A DNA stretch of 64,000 nucleotides from PALSA-1353 sp036267155 (GTDB taxonomy: Bacteria; Planctomycetota; Phycisphaerae; Tepidisphaerales; Tepidisphaeraceae): the NCBI GenBank assembly GCA_036267155.1, contig DATAWP010000082.1, positions 1-64,000 on the forward strand, in the 5' to 3' direction. This document shows positions 7,535-16,676 of the stretch, in pieces. A model generated the notes under the pieces. The model was not told the origin of the DNA. It searched no databases and worked only from the letters and a program-made list of their open reading frames with translations. A program made the translations under genes and the position numbers. Within the stretch, counting starts at the first letter, position 1; every line of letters begins with the position of its first letter.

Positions 7535-8155
7535 CTAAAATGAGGTGCCGTTCAAGACCGGCGGTTCAACGGGCAGGAGGCGCGGGACATAGTTGCCGGT
7601 GGACAGAATCACCTTGAACGCTTCTTCCGTGGTCATTTGAATGAATTGGCAGCGATCGGCACGGATGAAATAGAGCCGGCCGGTGATCGGATTAGGGGAG
7701 GAAGGGATAAATACACAGTAGCACGGCTCGTTGGCCTCGATCAGCCGGCCGCTGCTGAAGCCCATCAGCTTCATCGTTCCGGACTCGTCGGGAATGAGAA
7801 CGACGCGGGAAAATGTGCCTTCGGTTCCGCCCGGCGTCAGGGCAATCTGCTTCCAAGCCTGATAGAGCAGGCGAATACCGGGCACACGCATGATGACGGT
7901 ATCAACAATGCGCAGAAAGTATCTGCCGATCAGGCTGTTGATGACCATGCCGATCGCATAGATGACGGCGAGCGTGAGCAGGACGCCGATGAATGGAATG
8001 GGGCGGTGAAACAGCCAGGAGGTGAAGACGCGGGATTTGTCGTACACCCACCAGAGAAGGAACGCCGTCACCGCCATCGGCAGAAACGCGAAGAGGCCCG
8101 CGATGAAGGTGCGCCGAATGGATGCCCGGCTCCAGATTTTCTCGGAATTTTTCAT
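7535..8155 (-). CDS. DUF502-family membrane protein
   Basis: 206 residues. Two membrane helices lie near the N-terminus (FIAGLFAFLPMAVTAFLLWW and FIGVLLTLAVIYAIGMVINS). They are followed by the conserved DUF502 block with VPGIRLLYQAWKQIA, VVLIPDESGTMKLMGF and CVFIPSSPNPITGRLYFI. The family is widespread in bacteria and plants (COV-like proteins). Its biochemical role is unknown. The start was taken at the ATG at 8155. A TTG two codons earlier is possible. It lies 53 bp downstream of the HEAT-like lipoprotein gene and could be co-transcribed with it. Confidence 0.8.
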   Translation of the reverse strand: MKNSEKIWSRASIRRTFIAGLFAFLPMAVTAFLLWWVYDKSRVFTSWLFHRPIPFIGVLLTLAVIYAIGMVINSLIGRYFLRIVDTVIMRVPGIRLLYQAWKQIALTPGGTEGTFSRVVLIPDESGTMKLMGFSSGRLIEANEPCYCVFIPSSPNPITGRLYFIRADRCQFIQMTTEEAFKVILSTGNYVPRLLPVEPPVLNGTSF

Positions 8156-8208
8156 GGCCAAAGAGAAGTATCATGCGCTGGCCGGGCTGGAATTGCGACC
8201 TCGCGGAT

Positions 8209-9390
8209 TCATTTGGACGAATCGCGGGTGGTGGCCGGCGCCGCCAATTGGTCGCGAAGCTCGGCGATGGAAGCGAGCCGGGCGGCGGTTGGTTGGTCAA
8301 TGTCGAAACGCACCTGCTTGCCGAGAAGGCGATCCAGGTGCTTCAGCGTGGCGGCGCGCAGATCGGGATCGTCGCTGGAGAGACAATCCAGAAGAAAATT
8401 CACGTCGCCCGATAGGGCCTTGGCTTGATCGGGCGCGAGGGGAAAAAACTCGGCAAGGAGCTTGTCCGTGCGGGCCTTTTGTTCGGGCGTCCAGCTTCGC
8501 CGATCGGCCGAGCGGAGAAACAGGGCCGCCGGCTCGCCGATCTGCCGCAGGGCGATCTGAGCGCGCTCGCGCTGGGCATATTGGTCGGCGTTGAGCTGCG
8601 CGATCAGGGGTTCGAGGCGCGATGGCACGCCGGGCGGTGGTTGCCAGTCGTCGGCCATGACTTGCCAGGCGACTTTATCCTCCACCTCAAATACGGCCTG
8701 ATCCTGGTGAAACTCATGCAAAAGCGGTCGAAAATATTTTTCGAATTCGCTCGGGTGTTGAGCTGCCAGACCGGTCAGCGTCGGAGCGGATAGAGCCAGG
8801 TTGACCATTTGTTTGCCGTCCCTCAGCATCTGGACCCGCAGGGTGATGGGCTCGCTGTCGGTGTGATCCAGCGTTTCGATGAGTGAAATCGTCGAATCCG
8901 TCTCGACCGTGTCGATGGTGACGGTATCCAAAGCAAGTTGCAGGCGCTGGGGTGAGTTCAGCACCTGGAGATGCCGCAGAATGGGGCCGGACTGGGACAG
9001 GTCGTAGTACTCGAAGGTTGAGTAAATCAGGCCGCGTTGCCGGGGGCTCCAACGGCACTGGACGATGGAATCGCCGGGCAGATCGGTCAGGGGCACGCGG
9101 CCGGCGACGGGGCCGGAATCCGCGATCGGCCAATCGTCAACCAGCATTCCGTCGATTTCACTGAAATGAACGACCTGCGCAATGGGGCGCTTGGGTAAAA
9201 GCGGATATTGGCGGCGCCATTGACCGACGACCGTTCTCGCATCGCCGAACAGGGCGTCGTCGAGGGCCTTGGAAGGATTCGGAGCGGCACCGTTTGGCTG
9301 GGTCGTCGGGACATCCGCCCCGCCGCAGGCGCAGGCCAAGCCGATCAGGACAATGATGGTTAGATGGGTCTGCTGATGGAATGGGTACAT
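8209..9390 (-). CDS. hypothetical lipoprotein with HEAT-like C-terminal helices
   Basis: 393 residues from the ATG at 9390. The signal segment LTIIVLIGLACACGG ends in a lipobox-like LACAC, suggesting a lipoprotein. The middle (residues ~45-250) is beta-rich and unrecognised, with motifs such as FSEIDGMLVDDWPI. The last ~130 residues form helical pairs with repeated patterns (AQRERAQIALRQIGEPAALF; DDPDLRAATLKHLDRLLGKQ) like HEAT repeats in planctomycete envelope proteins. No enzyme motif was found. The start could be later because no ribosome site is obvious. Confidence 0.65.
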   Translation of the reverse strand: MYPFHQQTHLTIIVLIGLACACGGADVPTTQPNGAAPNPSKALDDALFGDARTVVGQWRRQYPLLPKRPIAQVVHFSEIDGMLVDDWPIADSGPVAGRVPLTDLPGDSIVQCRWSPRQRGLIYSTFEYYDLSQSGPILRHLQVLNSPQRLQLALDTVTIDTVETDSTISLIETLDHTDSEPITLRVQMLRDGKQMVNLALSAPTLTGLAAQHPSEFEKYFRPLLHEFHQDQAVFEVEDKVAWQVMADDWQPPPGVPSRLEPLIAQLNADQYAQRERAQIALRQIGEPAALFLRSADRRSWTPEQKARTDKLLAEFFPLAPDQAKALSGDVNFLLDCLSSDDPDLRAATLKHLDRLLGKQVRFDIDQPTAARLASIAELRDQLAAPATTRDSSK

Positions 9391-9560
9391 TAGCCGATCA
9401 TTATATAGTGTCAGCGGGCGGCGGCGCGAGTATGGCGGACGCAACTTTGGGGTTTTGGATTCGTCTAAGGGTAGATCGCGGCGGCGGCCATTGGCAGCCG
9501 CGTTAGCCGCTTTTATCTTGTCGCGACCCTTGGTCGGCGTACAATGAATTGGAGATCACC

Positions 9561-11453
9561 ATGAGCCGGCTGGACCATCACATTTTGGCTGTCCGAAACA
9601 AGCTGACGCTGGGAATTTTTCTGGAAGCCTGGGCGTGGACCGGGCTGCTGCTGGGGGTGCTGGTGCTCGTGGCGGTCATCGGCCAGCGGGTGCTGGATCG
9701 CGCAATCGCCCATCCGGCGGAGTTGTTCTGGATCGGCGCCGGCGCCACGGTCCTGGGGGCATGGATTTACTGCGTCGTTCGGCGGCCTTCGGCTGAGCTG
9801 GCGGCGGTCAAGATCGACGAAGTGATGGGGCTCAAGGAAAAGTTCAGCACCGCGCTGTATGCGCGTGAGCTGAGCGATCCGTTCGCACAGGCGGCGGTGC
9901 GCGACGCGGAGGGGGCGGCAAATCGGGTGTCGCTGAATAACCGTTTTCCGCTGAAGTTCCCGCGGCAGGCGATCACGACGGCAGCGGTGTTTCTGCTGGC
10001 ATTTTTGGTCGCCGAGTTCATGCCGCCGCTTCATTTGTTCGCCAGGCAACCGCAGCAGCGGAATAAGGAATCGCAGACCGCGGCGCAGGGGCATCATGAT
10101 GACTATGTGAAGCAGGCGATGCCGACGATCCTGGCCCCCGCCGCCCTGCCGAATGCCAGCGACAAGATTCGCCGGGCCGCGGATGATTTGAACAAGGCCG
10201 TTCACACGGATGAGGGGGATGAGCTTCGCAATCATCGCAGCGTTTTGTCGGCTCTTCAGGATTACGACAAGACGATGGTCGAGGAGATGAAGACCAACGA
10301 AAAGTTCCAGACCGCGATGGAAGAACGGGAGCAGTTGTCGGCGATTTCAAACGCGAAGGACGATTCCACGCCGATCGGCAAGGCGCAGAATGAATTGAAG
10401 GGCGGGAACCTGGATGCGGCGGTGAACGACATCTCCAAGGCGGTGAATCAGTTCGACAAGACGAGCGCGGCCGAGCAGCAGAAAATGGTGAATCAGGCGG
10501 CCAACTTGGCGCAGGAATTGTCCAAGGCGGCGAACGATCCGAAGGTGGGTCAGCGGGTTGCGCAGCAATTGATGCAGATGGGCGCGACGCAGCCCCAGGC
10601 GCAGCGGATGTCGGCGGCGATGCAGCAGGCGGCACAGGGAAATAAGCAGGCCCAGCAGCAAATGCAACAGATGGCGCGGCAAATGGCCAAGCAGATGAAT
10701 AACGGGCAGGGGCCGACGCAACAGCAGCAACAGCAGATTCAGTCGATGATGGCCAAGGCGCAGGCGATGGTGAACAGCCAGGTGCAGGCGCAGGCGCTGT
10801 CGAGCGCGGCGCAGCAGTTGAGCGTGGCGATGGCGCAGGCGAAGTCGGCGCAGCAACAGCAACAATCTTCGCGGGGACAGCAGAGTCGGCCGGGGCAGGG
10901 TCAGGGGAATCAGCCTGGCGGAGGGCAGGGGATGGCCGCGGCCCAGCAGAACATGCAGCAGCAGTTGCAGCAGATGCAGGCGAATGCGAAGGACGCGCAG
11001 GCGATGCAGGCTGCCGCCAGCGCAGCGGCGCAGGCAGCGGCCGATGCGGCGTCGGGTCTGAGCGGCTCCAGCAGCGGCGATGCTGACGGCCAAAGCGCCG
11101 ATAGCGGTAATAACGGGCAGAATCCGAATATGAGCGGCCGACCCGGCGGGAACAATGCGGGCTGGACCCCCAAGGCAGGCAAGGGCGGCGCGAGAATGGG
11201 CATCGCGCTGGCGCCGGCGACGTTCAAGCAGGAGTACGATCCCTCGAAGGAAAACGACCAGGGCAAAATTCTCGCGAGCCGATACGTCAAGGCGGGGATC
11301 GATCTGGGCAAATCGACGGCGGGTTTGAAGGACGTAGCCGCGTCAGCGGAAAAAGACGCACCGGACGACATCGACCAGGATCACATCCCCCGCGACGCCC
11401 AGCAGGCCGAAAAGGATTATTTCAGTGCCATGCAGGATCAAAGCGGGCAATAG
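9561..11453 (+). CDS. Gln/Ala-rich membrane coiled-coil protein
   Basis: 630 residues. The ATG at 9561 was chosen because ggag lies 6 bp upstream. The N-terminus has two membrane helices (residues ~20-45, AWTGLLLGVLVLVAVIG, and ~48-75), and a third at ~140-160 (TTAAVFLLAFLVAEFM). Residues ~200-520 are a long helical region extremely rich in Gln, Ala and Met (for example QQAAQGNKQAQQQMQQMARQ), then a Gly/Ser-rich linker. A conserved-looking C-terminus follows (GGARMGIALAPATFKQEYDP). It heads the MoxR/VWA cluster, so a role in assembling that membrane complex is inferred. No enzymatic motif was seen. Confidence 0.7.
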   Translation: MSRLDHHILAVRNKLTLGIFLEAWAWTGLLLGVLVLVAVIGQRVLDRAIAHPAELFWIGAGATVLGAWIYCVVRRPSAELAAVKIDEVMGLKEKFSTALYARELSDPFAQAAVRDAEGAANRVSLNNRFPLKFPRQAITTAAVFLLAFLVAEFMPPLHLFARQPQQRNKESQTAAQGHHDDYVKQAMPTILAPAALPNASDKIRRAADDLNKAVHTDEGDELRNHRSVLSALQDYDKTMVEEMKTNEKFQTAMEEREQLSAISNAKDDSTPIGKAQNELKGGNLDAAVNDISKAVNQFDKTSAAEQQKMVNQAANLAQELSKAANDPKVGQRVAQQLMQMGATQPQAQRMSAAMQQAAQGNKQAQQQMQQMARQMAKQMNNGQGPTQQQQQQIQSMMAKAQAMVNSQVQAQALSSAAQQLSVAMAQAKSAQQQQQSSRGQQSRPGQGQGNQPGGGQGMAAAQQNMQQQLQQMQANAKDAQAMQAAASAAAQAAADAASGLSGSSSGDADGQSADSGNNGQNPNMSGRPGGNNAGWTPKAGKGGARMGIALAPATFKQEYDPSKENDQGKILASRYVKAGIDLGKSTAGLKDVAASAEKDAPDDIDQDHIPRDAQQAEKDYFSAMQDQSGQ

Positions 11454-11487
11454 CGGTCAAAGTGCAACCGCCGGGATACCGAGACAT

Positions 11488-11540
11488 GGAGAAATGCATT
11501 TTTAGCCACCGATGAAAATCAGATGCACACAGATCAATCA
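11488..11540. repeat. diverged copy of the gccacagat repeat
   Basis: The segment with atttttagccaccgatg and aaatcagatgcacacagat matches the left arm and flank of the element at 3601-3640. Only one arm is present here, next to the terminator that follows the Gln-rich gene. Confidence 0.6.
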
Positions 11541-11606
11541 AACCCCCGCGAAGCGGGGGGCTAACGGACGAGCCCCATTAGCCCCCCACTTCGCGGGGGT
11601 TTTGCT
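11541..11606 (+). terminator. strong rho-independent terminator inside the MoxR/VWA cluster
   Basis: The arm aacccccgcgaagcggggggctaa (11541-11564) pairs imperfectly with ttagccccccacttcgcggg and the following tttt. The loop holds about 14 nt. It separates the Gln-rich gene from the giant VWA gene, so these are probably separate transcription units or the read-through is partial. Confidence 0.75.
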
Positions 11607-11651
11607 TTGTCTTGGGCAGGCCGGCCTCCAAGCGGCATTTGGAAACTTTGA

Positions 11652-14600
11652 ATGAACTGCTCCGCCCTCACGCTTGCCTATTTCTCGTTGCGGCTGGATC
11701 AGTTCTCGCCGTGGGTGGCGCTGGGTCTGTTCGCCGGGCTCGGCGGCATCATCATTCTGCTGGGAATGCGTTCCCTGGCCGGACTGGGGCCGGTGCGGAA
11801 ATGGGTGGCCATCGGCCTGCGGCTGGCGGTTCTGTTGCTGATTATTCTGATCCTGGGCGACATCAAACTGGTGCGCAAGAACACGGATGTCGAGCTGATG
11901 ATCGTGCGCGACATCAGCCGATCGACTGAACTGGTTACGGACTTCCCGGGGAAATTTCTTCAATCGTCCGTCGACGACTACCTGCTGACGGCAACGACAA
12001 GGGAGAACAGCCCGTCGCGGCGGGATGGCGACCGGGTGGGGGAAATCAGCTTCAACGAACATGCTTACATCGACGCGATCCCCAGCCCGAGGTTGTCGCT
12101 GGAGGCCCGCGCGATCCGCGACCGCGGAACCGGAACGGACGCGGCCGGGGCGATCCAGCTTGGCCTGGCGTCGATGGGAAATAATTCGATGCACCGGATG
12201 CTGCTGATCTGGGACGGAAACGCGACGGCGGGCGATCTGAGCGCCGCGCTGGCGGCCGCATCCAGCCAGCACGTGCCCATCGACGTGATGCCGCTGCATT
12301 ACAACGTTGAGCATGAAGTCATGATGGACAAGTTCATCGCCCCGTCCCGCCGGCAGGAGGGACAACCGTTCAGCATCGACGTTTACATCGACAACAAAAA
12401 CCAGCAGAACGTGGAGGGCGACTTGTCCGTGACCGACAACGGCAAGCTGATCCCGCTGCGCGATGGCAACACGACGACACAGGTGACGCTCAAGCCCGGA
12501 CCCAACGTCGAGCGCATTGGGCTTCCCGCGCAGAGCGTCGGCGTCCACCAATTCCATGCGACGATCGCCAACATCAACGGCGTAACGGCCTCGGTCGGGA
12601 ATGAGGTGACGCCGGTGGCAACACAACTCGACAATAAATCCGCGGACAGTTTTACCTATGTCCAGGGCGAGGGACGCGTGCTGCTGGTGGACAACACCGA
12701 TCCGAGCCATACCGTGGATTCGGCCAGGTTTCTGCGGCAGGCGTTGAGAGATGAGAAGATCAACATCGTGTCGATCATGCCGGATCAGTTTCCGAGCAAC
12801 CCGATCGAGTTGCAGGGATACGACGCGGTGATCCTGGCGAACGTGCCGCGGGGCGAGGGGGGCCTGAGCGATCTTCAGGAGACGATGGTCGCCCAGTACG
12901 TTCACGACACCGGCGGCGGACTGGTGATGATCGGGGGGCCGCAGACTTTCGGGGCCGGCGGGTGGGAAGGATCGCGTCTGGAGAAGGAGTTGCCGGTGAC
13001 GATGGAGGTTCCCGCCCAACGCCAGATTCCCAAAGGCGCGCTGGTGCTGATCATGGACCCGGCCGAGGCGCCGGACGGCAATTATTGGGGCGAGCAATGT
13101 GCCATCAAGGCGATGGAAGCGCTGTCGTCGCAGGATGAGGTGGGCGTCATTACCTACGCATTTTCGAACGGCCCTGGCTGCAGGTGGGATGCGCCGCTTG
13201 AAGCCAAGGGGGACGGAAGCAAAGTGCTGGCCGCGATCAAGAACTGGGAATTGGGCGACATGCCCAGCTTTGAAGATTCGATCAGCCTGGCGCTGGACGG
13301 CGCAAACGGCCAGCCCGGCCTGATCGCGTCCAATGCCCGGGCGAAGCATATCGTGCTGATCACCGATGACGATCCGCTAATGCCGGATAACGCGCTGATC
13401 CAACGGCTGATCGACCACAAAATCAGCGTTTCGGCAATCACGATTTATCCCCATCAGGCGGGCAATATCGCTCCGGGGGTTCGCGAATTGGTGCAGAGGA
13501 CCGGCGGAAAATCATACGGGCCGCTCGAGGGAAACCTGACGCCCCTGCCGCAGATTTTCATCAAGGAAGCGACCGTGGTGAAGCGCAGCATCATTCAGGA
13601 AGATGCGCATGGTTTCCCCTTGCGTCTGGCGGCCACGAGCAGCGATTTGGTAAAGGGCATCACGCCCGGCCCCCTGCCGCCGCTGTATGGGTACGATCTG
13701 ACCGGCCGAAAGGACAATCCGCTGATCGAAGTTCCGATCACCGCCGGGGCGAAGCACGATCCGGTGCTGGCGAGCTGGCAGGCCGGGCTGGGCAAGGTGG
13801 CGGTCTATACGGGCGATGCGTTCAACCGCTGGGACGCCAATTGGATCGACACCGGGCTGTACGAGAAATTCTGGTCGCAGGTGGTGCGCGGCGTGTCGCG
13901 CTCGCCGTTCTCGTCGGATTTCGAAACGGAAATGACCACCGATGGAGACAAGGGCCACATCGTCGTTCGTGCGGAGAAAGAGGGCAACGCGTTCAACAAC
14001 TTTCTGAACATCGCCGGCACGGTCGCCGGCGGGGCCGACCTGACGCCGCATCCGATCCGTCTGCTGCAGACTGGGCCGGGAACGTACGAGGCCGATTTCG
14101 ACGCCAGCGCGCAGGGCAGTTACCTCTGCTATCTGACGTACGCCGGACAGGACGGCAAGACCGGATCGCTCCTGGCGGGGACGACCGTCAACAGCTCGCC
14201 GGAGATGCGCGACCTGCAAAGCAACGATGCGCTGCTGAAGCAAATCGCCGACCGCACCGGCGGCCGGCTGCTCAAGCCGTTCGATGTATCCTCGGCGGAC
14301 CTGTTCACGCGCGATGGCCTGACGATCACCGATTCGCCGCAATCGATTTGGGATTTGCTCGTACCGTGGCTGCTGGCGCTGATCATCCTGGACGTTGCGG
14401 TGCGGCGGATTGCGTGGGATTGGCCGGCAATCAAGCGGATGGCCCTGGCCGTGGCGGATTATGTGCGTCAGTTCACGATCACGTATCGCAGAGTGGAAAG
14501 CCCGCAGATGCTGGACAGCCTCAAGCGTGTGCGCGAGGAAGTCGTTGAGCAAAAGTTCAAAAGTGCCGCCGATATCCAGGGCGCGCCGGGACCGGCGTCG

Positions 14601-14819
14601 ATGCAGGCGCGGCCCGATCCGCGCGCCAAGTTCGAGGCCGGCGCGGGCGTCGCGGGAGATATCACCGCGATTGTCGGCGGCGCGGTCGATAAGCCGATCC
14701 CCGCCGCCCAAAAGAACGTCGAGCCCAAAGGCGCGGTCGGCCTTGGCGAGCACACCGGCGGGTTGCTCGAAGCCAAGCGCCGGGCGCAGCAAAAGATTAA
14801 GCAGAAACAAGAACAATGA
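11652..14819 (+). CDS. giant membrane VWA protein with glutamine-amidotransferase-like fold
   Basis: 1055 residues. Two N-terminal membrane helices (residues ~20-42 and ~52-75) precede a first VWA-like segment beginning ELMIVRDISRSTEL. A GATase1-like segment lies near residues 345-440 (GYDAVILANVPRGEGG; YVHDTGGGLVMIGGPQTFGA). A second VWA-like region follows (VLIMDPAEAPDGNYWGEQCA onward; HIVLITDDDPLMPD). A membrane helix lies near residue 900 (LLVPWLLALIILDVAVRRI) and a charged cytosolic tail ends the protein. The MIDAS DxSxS is present only in degenerate form (DISRS). Planctomycete relatives sit with MoxR and DUF58. It is thought to act in envelope stress or complex assembly. The family role is not proven. 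Confidence 0.75.
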   Translation: MNCSALTLAYFSLRLDQFSPWVALGLFAGLGGIIILLGMRSLAGLGPVRKWVAIGLRLAVLLLIILILGDIKLVRKNTDVELMIVRDISRSTELVTDFPGKFLQSSVDDYLLTATTRENSPSRRDGDRVGEISFNEHAYIDAIPSPRLSLEARAIRDRGTGTDAAGAIQLGLASMGNNSMHRMLLIWDGNATAGDLSAALAAASSQHVPIDVMPLHYNVEHEVMMDKFIAPSRRQEGQPFSIDVYIDNKNQQNVEGDLSVTDNGKLIPLRDGNTTTQVTLKPGPNVERIGLPAQSVGVHQFHATIANINGVTASVGNEVTPVATQLDNKSADSFTYVQGEGRVLLVDNTDPSHTVDSARFLRQALRDEKINIVSIMPDQFPSNPIELQGYDAVILANVPRGEGGLSDLQETMVAQYVHDTGGGLVMIGGPQTFGAGGWEGSRLEKELPVTMEVPAQRQIPKGALVLIMDPAEAPDGNYWGEQCAIKAMEALSSQDEVGVITYAFSNGPGCRWDAPLEAKGDGSKVLAAIKNWELGDMPSFEDSISLALDGANGQPGLIASNARAKHIVLITDDDPLMPDNALIQRLIDHKISVSAITIYPHQAGNIAPGVRELVQRTGGKSYGPLEGNLTPLPQIFIKEATVVKRSIIQEDAHGFPLRLAATSSDLVKGITPGPLPPLYGYDLTGRKDNPLIEVPITAGAKHDPVLASWQAGLGKVAVYTGDAFNRWDANWIDTGLYEKFWSQVVRGVSRSPFSSDFETEMTTDGDKGHIVVRAEKEGNAFNNFLNIAGTVAGGADLTPHPIRLLQTGPGTYEADFDASAQGSYLCYLTYAGQDGKTGSLLAGTTVNSSPEMRDLQSNDALLKQIADRTGGRLLKPFDVSSADLFTRDGLTITDSPQSIWDLLVPWLLALIILDVAVRRIAWDWPAIKRMALAVADYVRQFTITYRRVESPQMLDSLKRVREEVVEQKFKSAADIQGAPGPASMQARPDPRAKFEAGAGVAGDITAIVGGAVDKPIPAAQKNVEPKGAVGLGEHTGGLLEAKRRAQQKIKQKQEQ

Positions 14820-14821
14820 AA

Positions 14822-14938
14822 AATCCGAAGTTCGAAACTCGAAATTCGATTCAAATTCGAATGACTGAAATTCGAAACGAGGGCTGCTTCGTCATTCGAA
14901 TTTCGAATTTCGAGGTTCGAATTTCAACTTCTCCTGCG
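14822..14938. repeat. TTCGAA-rich inverted-repeat element without cargo
   Basis: A left arm rich in ttcgaa (14829-14863, with aaattcgaatgac) and a right arm (14890-14932, gtcattcgaatttcgaattt) are reverse complements with small gaps, around a short core. The same repeat flanks the gene at 17607. It occupies almost all of the gap between the giant VWA gene and moxR. Confidence 0.75.
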
Positions 14939-14957
14939 TTTTCACAAAGGACCTGAT

Positions 14958-16007
14958 ATGTCATCCCCTTCCGTCCCCGGCGTTGATCCGCAAATCCAGG
15001 CTGCTTGCGAACAGTTTCGCCAGGACTACCGGGCCGTTCAGGCTGAGATAGCCAAGGTCATCGTCGGGCACGAGCCGATCATCGAAGGCGTGCTCACGTG
15101 CCTGTTCGTCGGCGGTCACGCGCTGCTCGAAGGCGTGCCGGGGTTGGGTAAAACGGCTCTTATCCGCGCGCTCGCGAGCGCGCTCGATCTGAAATTCAGC
15201 CGAATCCAGTTTACGCCTGACCTGATGCCCGCGGACGTGATCGGGACCAATGTCATCATGGAGGACGAGCACGGCCATCGGGCGTTCCAATTCATGTCGG
15301 GGCCGATTTTCTCGCAGATCGTTCTTGCCGACGAGATCAATCGCGCGACGCCGAAGACGCAATCGGCGCTGCTGGAAGCGATGCAGGAAAAGCAGGTGAC
15401 GGCCGGCGGGCAGCTTCGAAAGCTTGAAGAGCCGTTCCTGGTCATGGCCACGCAAAACCCGCTGGAGCAGGAAGGCACGTATCCGCTGCCCGAGGCGCAG
15501 CTCGATCGGTTTTTCTTCAAACTTCTGGTGCAATACAGCGGCCGCGATGAGCTGCGCGAGATTCTGAATCGCACGACCACCGCCCACCAAGCGGATATCA
15601 AGCCCGTGCTGAACACGCCGAGAATTCTGCAGCATCAACAACTCGTCAAGCGGGTGATCCTGGCCCCGCACGTGCAGGATTACGCCATCCGCATCGTGCT
15701 GGCGACGCATCCGCAGGGAATTTTTGCGGTTCCGATGACGAACCAGTTTTTGCGCGTGGGAGCCAGCCCGCGGGCGGCGCAGGCCATCGCCCTGGCGAGC
15801 AAGGTGCGGGCTTTGCTCGATGGCCGATTCCACGTGAGCTTCAAGGATGTGAAGGATGTCGCCATCCCCGCAATGCGTCATCGCCTGATCCTGAATTTCG
15901 AGGGCGAAGCTGAGGGGATTACCACGGATATGGTGCTGGAAAAAGTCGTTGCCGAGACGCCGAATACGATTGAGGAGGAATTGGCGAGCGGCGTCGGAAG
16001 GAAATAG
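14958..16007 (+). CDS. moxR: MoxR-family AAA+ ATPase
   Basis: 349 residues. Walker A is GVPGLGKTALIRALA (near residue 60). Walker B and the following strand are IVLADEINRATPKTQSALLE, with EAMQEKQVTAGG after it. The sensor region is LVMATQNPLEQEGTYPLPEA with the arginine of QLDRFFFK. The C-terminal lid helices are typical. MoxR ATPases act as chaperones that, with VWA proteins, activate or assemble membrane and metalloenzyme complexes. ATG with aaagga upstream. It is followed after 84 bp by a putative nuclease-like gene, then DUF58. Confidence 0.93.
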   Translation: MSSPSVPGVDPQIQAACEQFRQDYRAVQAEIAKVIVGHEPIIEGVLTCLFVGGHALLEGVPGLGKTALIRALASALDLKFSRIQFTPDLMPADVIGTNVIMEDEHGHRAFQFMSGPIFSQIVLADEINRATPKTQSALLEAMQEKQVTAGGQLRKLEEPFLVMATQNPLEQEGTYPLPEAQLDRFFFKLLVQYSGRDELREILNRTTTAHQADIKPVLNTPRILQHQQLVKRVILAPHVQDYAIRIVLATHPQGIFAVPMTNQFLRVGASPRAAQAIALASKVRALLDGRFHVSFKDVKDVAIPAMRHRLILNFEGEAEGITTDMVLEKVVAETPNTIEEELASGVGRK

Positions 16008-16091
16008 GAGCTGCCGAAGTCGGCGGGTCGCTCAGGCGCGGGTGTATAATCATGTAGTTTCCGATCGACCCAGACCTGAGGAGGTGGAACG

Positions 16092-16640
16092 ATGCCCGTT
16101 ATTGCGCGGCCTTGGCTGAGACTTCCTGTTGTTTCCGGCGGTGCGGAACCGCTTGTCATGGGCTATTTAATGAGGCGAAACATTCTGACTTACCGGGCTC
16201 CGCCCAACAATGAGGGATACGATTTGATCTGCGTTCATCCCGATCCAAGACATCGCCCGTCGCGCGGACAACGGCCGCAGGTGCTCGTGCAGGTCAAGAG
16301 CCGTTACGCAACGGACTGCGACCGGGGCTTTCCGGTTCGGGAGGACACGTTGACGGCTTTCGATTTTCTGACCGTGGCATTCCTCAACATCGGCCGATTC
16401 GCCGGGCGGCACAACGGTTCGACCGGAGAGACCGATCCCGAGTTCTACACGCTGCCCCGCTCGTTTGTGCGGGCGCATCACGTGGCCGATCCGACCTGGC
16501 AAAAAGTCCGCCTGACCGGGTTGGAACGGAAAATAGCGAGATACAAAAACCAGGCGGGGTTCGAACAGATCGCCAGGTTGCTGGGAATACCGAGGCCGAT
16601 CAAGACGATGGAAATCGAATTGGTTGGTGGGAGGAGATGA
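16092..16640 (+). CDS. putative PD-(D/E)XK nuclease-like protein inside the MoxR operon
   Basis: 182 residues, with an excellent ribosome site (gaggaggtgg) before the ATG. The segment EPLVMGYLMRRNILTYRAPP, then GYDLICVHPDP, and VLVQVKSRYATD, has the order helix, Asp on a strand, then (E/Q)xK on the next strand. This is typical of PD-(D/E)XK restriction/resolvase-like folds, with Gln in place of the usual Glu in QVK. The C-terminus (KIARYKNQAGFEQIARLLGI) is helical. It is tightly placed between moxR and DUF58, genes normally adjacent, so it may be a recent insertion. Nuclease activity is inference. Confidence 0.5.
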   Translation: MPVIARPWLRLPVVSGGAEPLVMGYLMRRNILTYRAPPNNEGYDLICVHPDPRHRPSRGQRPQVLVQVKSRYATDCDRGFPVREDTLTAFDFLTVAFLNIGRFAGRHNGSTGETDPEFYTLPRSFVRAHHVADPTWQKVRLTGLERKIARYKNQAGFEQIARLLGIPRPIKTMEIELVGGRR

Positions 16641-16676
16641 TTCACCGCGGTGAAAAACTCTGAATTGAAAAGACTT

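Noticed and set aside
11538..13349. 603-residue open frame on the minus strand
   Set aside because: It lies antisense to the giant VWA gene, has His/Arg/Gln-rich composition typical of the opposite strand in GC-rich DNA, and has no ribosome site or recognisable domain.
13512..14816. 434-residue open frame on the minus strand
   Set aside because: Antisense to the giant VWA gene, with no motif and no promoter or ribosome site.
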